A stretch of 40,225 bases of DNA from UBA10908 sp964608965 (GTDB taxonomy: Bacteria; Bacillota; Clostridia; Peptostreptococcales; Anaerovoracaceae): NCBI GenBank assembly GCA_964608965.1, contig CAZSPZ010000016.1, forward strand, positions 1-40,225. The letters run 5' to 3'. Under the pieces are notes generated by a model. That model searched no databases. It worked only from the letters and a program-made list of their open reading frames with translations, and was not told the origin of the DNA. Below are positions 38,270 through 40,225 of the stretch, in pieces (positions within the stretch are counted from its first letter, which is position 1; every line of letters begins with the position of its first letter). The position numbers were made by a program, and so were the translations under genes.

Positions 38270-39622
38270 TCATGAACAAAAAACATTCATATCAACAGAT
38301 AAGCCTGCGGCTCTCATATTCTTTGCTAAATCAATTTTCCAAGCGCCACCATCATCCATTGCTGTATAAACAACACCAGATATGTCTCCTGGTGTTTCTA
38401 AATTACCTTTAACGAAAGCTGATACACGCTTTCGCCCCAGTCTGCCGATAAGATATCCGTGTTCAAAAACAACATTCTGACGAGCGCGATTCTTTTCGTT
38501 TTCAATTGTCTCAGTTTTAGAACGTCCAAGATCACAGGGTGTGTATAAGACAACAGCATAAGCCACATCGGTATGCGCTTCAATTTTTTCAATGATTGTC
38601 ATGCCACTACTAGCTTGCTCATGAAGAATGATTGCTTCAAAACCCGCTTTTTCGAGCGTTCGAGCCATGGTATTTTTTGCTGCTTCATCGTGTCCGTGTA
38701 CAATAAATACTTTATTACTCATAACAGAAAATTTTCCCTCCTTGTTGAGATTCGATGCGAAATTCGAGGCCTGATATGAAATCATTTTCTGAAGAAGTAT
38801 TTTCAAATTGTGTATAACTGTGCTAAGAGATACATCTGGATCATAAAAATGCTGGTCCGGATAATATGAGTAAAGACCTGAACCGAAATCTTTAATAATA
38901 CCATCATATCTACTGGTCAGAGATAAGTACAATTCGCGAGCCTTTTTCTCATCAGAATCTTCATCAAGATATTTTTGACAGCGCGAAATATCATCAGATA
39001 ATAATTCTTCAATACTTTTAATCACTGTAACAGGCACTATGGCTTTTGACTTTTGTGTTTCTGTGAAAAACTCTTCATCAGTCATTAATGCTCTTAAATG
39101 CCCTAACATATCCTCGCATGATGATGGCCGTTTCTTGTAGTTGGAATAAGTCGTGTTAATACTCTGATGCAATGGATGCTGTTTTAAATGACGAGTATTG
39201 AATATATTTATTTCTCCCATCCAAGCATTAAACTTAGGACCGCTAACATATGAGAGCGGGAATCCTCCCTCAGCAGGATGGTATTCTGACTTTTTTATTT
39301 CTTCACCACGACTAATAAACTCACCAATTTTTAATTTCAAAGGGTTCTCGGAAACTATTGATGTGTTTTGTGAAGGATTCGTCAATAATAACATTTTCAA
39401 TTTGGCAGCAATCGCAGCCAATTCTCGCCTATAATCAAATTCTTTTCCTAGAGCAGTCGCTTTCCCATTGGTAGATAAACCTTTGTCAAAGTTAGCATCA
39501 ATAGTAGTGTATTTTGCGACAAGTTCTCCATATAGGGCTTCAGAACCATTTATTTCTGTATGGGATTTGCATTTTTCAATGTCATCTTCGATTTCTTTTC
39601 TCAAATCATCTGTAAGTACCAT
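38270..39622 (-). CDS. TIR-like domain protein with duplicated helical N-terminal module
   Basis: A 450-residue protein. Residues 301-450 match the TIR-like nucleotide-binding domain (PF10137): KVFIVHGHDE at 304, VVLYTPCDLGRS near 357, and the conserved RQNVVFEHGYLIGRLGR with putative NADase catalytic E387. Residues about 5-80 and 203-280 look like two copies of one helical module (shared DI-x2-C, LY-x2-L-x3-Y-x2-I-x3-F-x2-GL and LK-x-LL pattern). A third region (about 92-195) separates them. It starts 74 nt after the HsdR stop with AAGGAGG and a weak own promoter. Likely a defence effector that depletes NAD or makes a nucleotide signal; the activator is unknown. Confidence 0.85.
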   Translation of the reverse strand: MVLTDDLRKEIEDDIEKCKSHTEINGSEALYGELVAKYTTIDANFDKGLSTNGKATALGKEFDYRRELAAIAAKLKMLLLTNPSQNTSIVSENPLKLKIGEFISRGEEIKKSEYHPAEGGFPLSYVSGPKFNAWMGEINIFNTRHLKQHPLHQSINTTYSNYKKRPSSCEDMLGHLRALMTDEEFFTETQKSKAIVPVTVIKSIEELLSDDISRCQKYLDEDSDEKKARELYLSLTSRYDGIIKDFGSGLYSYYPDQHFYDPDVSLSTVIHNLKILLQKMISYQASNFASNLNKEGKFSVMSNKVFIVHGHDEAAKNTMARTLEKAGFEAIILHEQASSGMTIIEKIEAHTDVAYAVVLYTPCDLGRSKTETIENEKNRARQNVVFEHGYLIGRLGRKRVSAFVKGNLETPGDISGVVYTAMDDGGAWKIDLAKNMRAAGLSVDMNVFCS

Positions 39623-39646
39623 GTTTCCTCCTTGCTTTCAGAATTG

Positions 39647-39676
39647 ATTCTATTTTAATGAAGATTAGAATGTTCA
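39647..39676 (-). promoter_or_regulatory. Possible promoter of the TIR-like gene
   Basis: On the minus strand TGAACA (complement of 39671-39676), an 18-nt spacer and TAGAAT (complement of 39647-39652). A 7-bp inverted repeat TAGAATG / CATTCTA (39666-39672 and 39692-39698) overlaps the HsdR stop and could weaken read-through. Confidence 0.35.
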
Positions 39677-39695
39677 CGATAAAGAGCACAGCATT

Positions 39696-40225
39696 CTAGA
39701 CCAACCCAAAATACTTCTCAAAGAACTTCATCAGCTTTTCTATTACGCTTTGCTTCTTAGCGGCTCTGTTCCCACCACCGAAACGAGAGACTGGCGGCAT
39801 GATCTTATCGATGTCCGTGCCAGTAGTCTTTAGTGTGCCATCTCGGAAAGAATTGTCGATGAAACGCTTTGTTTCTTCCTGTTTAAGCTTTTCTTCACTG
39901 ATAAGTTCTGCAAGGTCATTTTCCTTTTGCTCATGGACAAACCTGCGCCAATCCTCATCCACTTTGGTGGAAGCGTTGACTGTGTCGATGAAGTGCTCAA
40001 TGAGTTCCTTCTTGCTGCGCAGCTGGATACTGGAGCCGATAGCTTTATCAATCGAAACCAAAATATTCTTATCTTCACAGTTGGACGCATGGTACTTGGC
40101 TACGAGCATGAGGATGTAATCGATGTTGATTTCAATCTGACGGATCAGTTCAATCTCAAAGACGATGTCGTCATTGATCTTTTCCTTGTCGGCAGACTTA
40201 TCCTTTGTGAATTCCTGATACAGGT
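39696..40225 (-). CDS. hsdR: Type I restriction endonuclease subunit R (C-terminal part)
   Basis: The open frame runs off the right edge; about 176 codons are visible. The sequence INDDIVFEIELIRQIEINID followed by YILMLVAKYH, and the terminal RFGGGNRAAKKQSVIEKLMK and FFEKYFGL, are diagnostic of the HsdR C-terminal helical domain that binds the methylase core. The nuclease and translocase motifs lie outside the window. HsdM and HsdS are expected upstream, beyond the edge. The TIR-like gene follows in the same direction. Confidence 0.9.
   Translation of the reverse strand, partial: LYQEFTKDKSADKEKINDDIVFEIELIRQIEINIDYILMLVAKYHASNCEDKNILVSIDKAIGSSIQLRSKKELIEHFIDTVNASTKVDEDWRRFVHEQKENDLAELISEEKLKQEETKRFIDNSFRDGTLKTTGTDIDKIMPPVSRFGGGNRAAKKQSVIEKLMKFFEKYFGLV

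Noticed and set aside
1..40225. CRISPR array or insertion sequence
   Set aside because: I saw no set of regularly spaced direct repeats and no transposase-like protein anywhere in the window.

Overview
The window reads as a chromosomal segment of an anaerobic, low-to-mid GC Gram-positive bacterium, most likely a member of the Clostridia. The signs are strong AGGAGG-type ribosome binding sites, dense short-spaced operons, Clostridia-style families (EFR1 ferredoxin, LarA-like protein, DUF1292, ECF transporter S component, PAQR/hemolysin III, FAD-dependent oxidoreductase) and an amino-acid-oriented metabolism with several M20 peptidases. Family-level assignment is beyond what I can see.

Left end (1-6.5 kb): a minus-strand tRNA cluster (Arg-CCG, Gly-GCC, Pro-GGG) with a clear promoter, then an M20 peptidase on the minus strand. 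Divergent to it are plus-strand genes for an asparaginase II-type protein, a DapA-family aldolase, a tartrate/D-malate-type dehydrogenase, an Mrp-type Fe-S ATPase and a 2-hydroxyacid-dehydrogenase-like protein with degenerate catalytic residues. From 6.6 to 9.7 kb there is a small coiled-coil protein and, on the minus strand, a membrane protein / XRE regulator / flavodoxin / [flavodoxin-ferredoxin-5-formyl-THF cycloligase] operon. The last gene carries a frameshift near its 5' end.

Middle (9.8-24 kb): a 3-hydroxyacyl-CoA dehydrogenase; an ECF S component divergent from a MocR-type regulator (candidate vitamin B6 uptake); an ECF sigma / zinc-finger anti-sigma pair; DinD divergent from a Y-family polymerase plus YolD-like protein (DNA-damage genes); a small membrane protein; tRNA-Gly(CCC); an amino-acid ABC transporter joined to an AbgB-type amidohydrolase; an MBL/beta-CASP nuclease-like protein; and uridine kinase.

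Right part (24-38 kb) is mostly housekeeping: standalone CoaB, XTP/dITP pyrophosphatase, YihY/BrkB membrane protein, SerC-SerA, D,D-carboxypeptidase, UvrC, DUF1292, an FAD oxidoreductase, then a minus-strand operon of an extracytoplasmic trigger-factor-like lipoprotein, a LarA-family protein and CorA, and a hemolysin III family protein.

The right edge (38.1-40.2 kb) looks like the start of a defence island: the C-terminus of a type I restriction HsdR subunit, followed by a 450-residue protein with a C-terminal TIR-like domain and a duplicated N-terminal helical module. The island is separated from the housekeeping genes by an orphan promoter / leader-peptide / hairpin segment. This edge is the best candidate for an incompletely described system.
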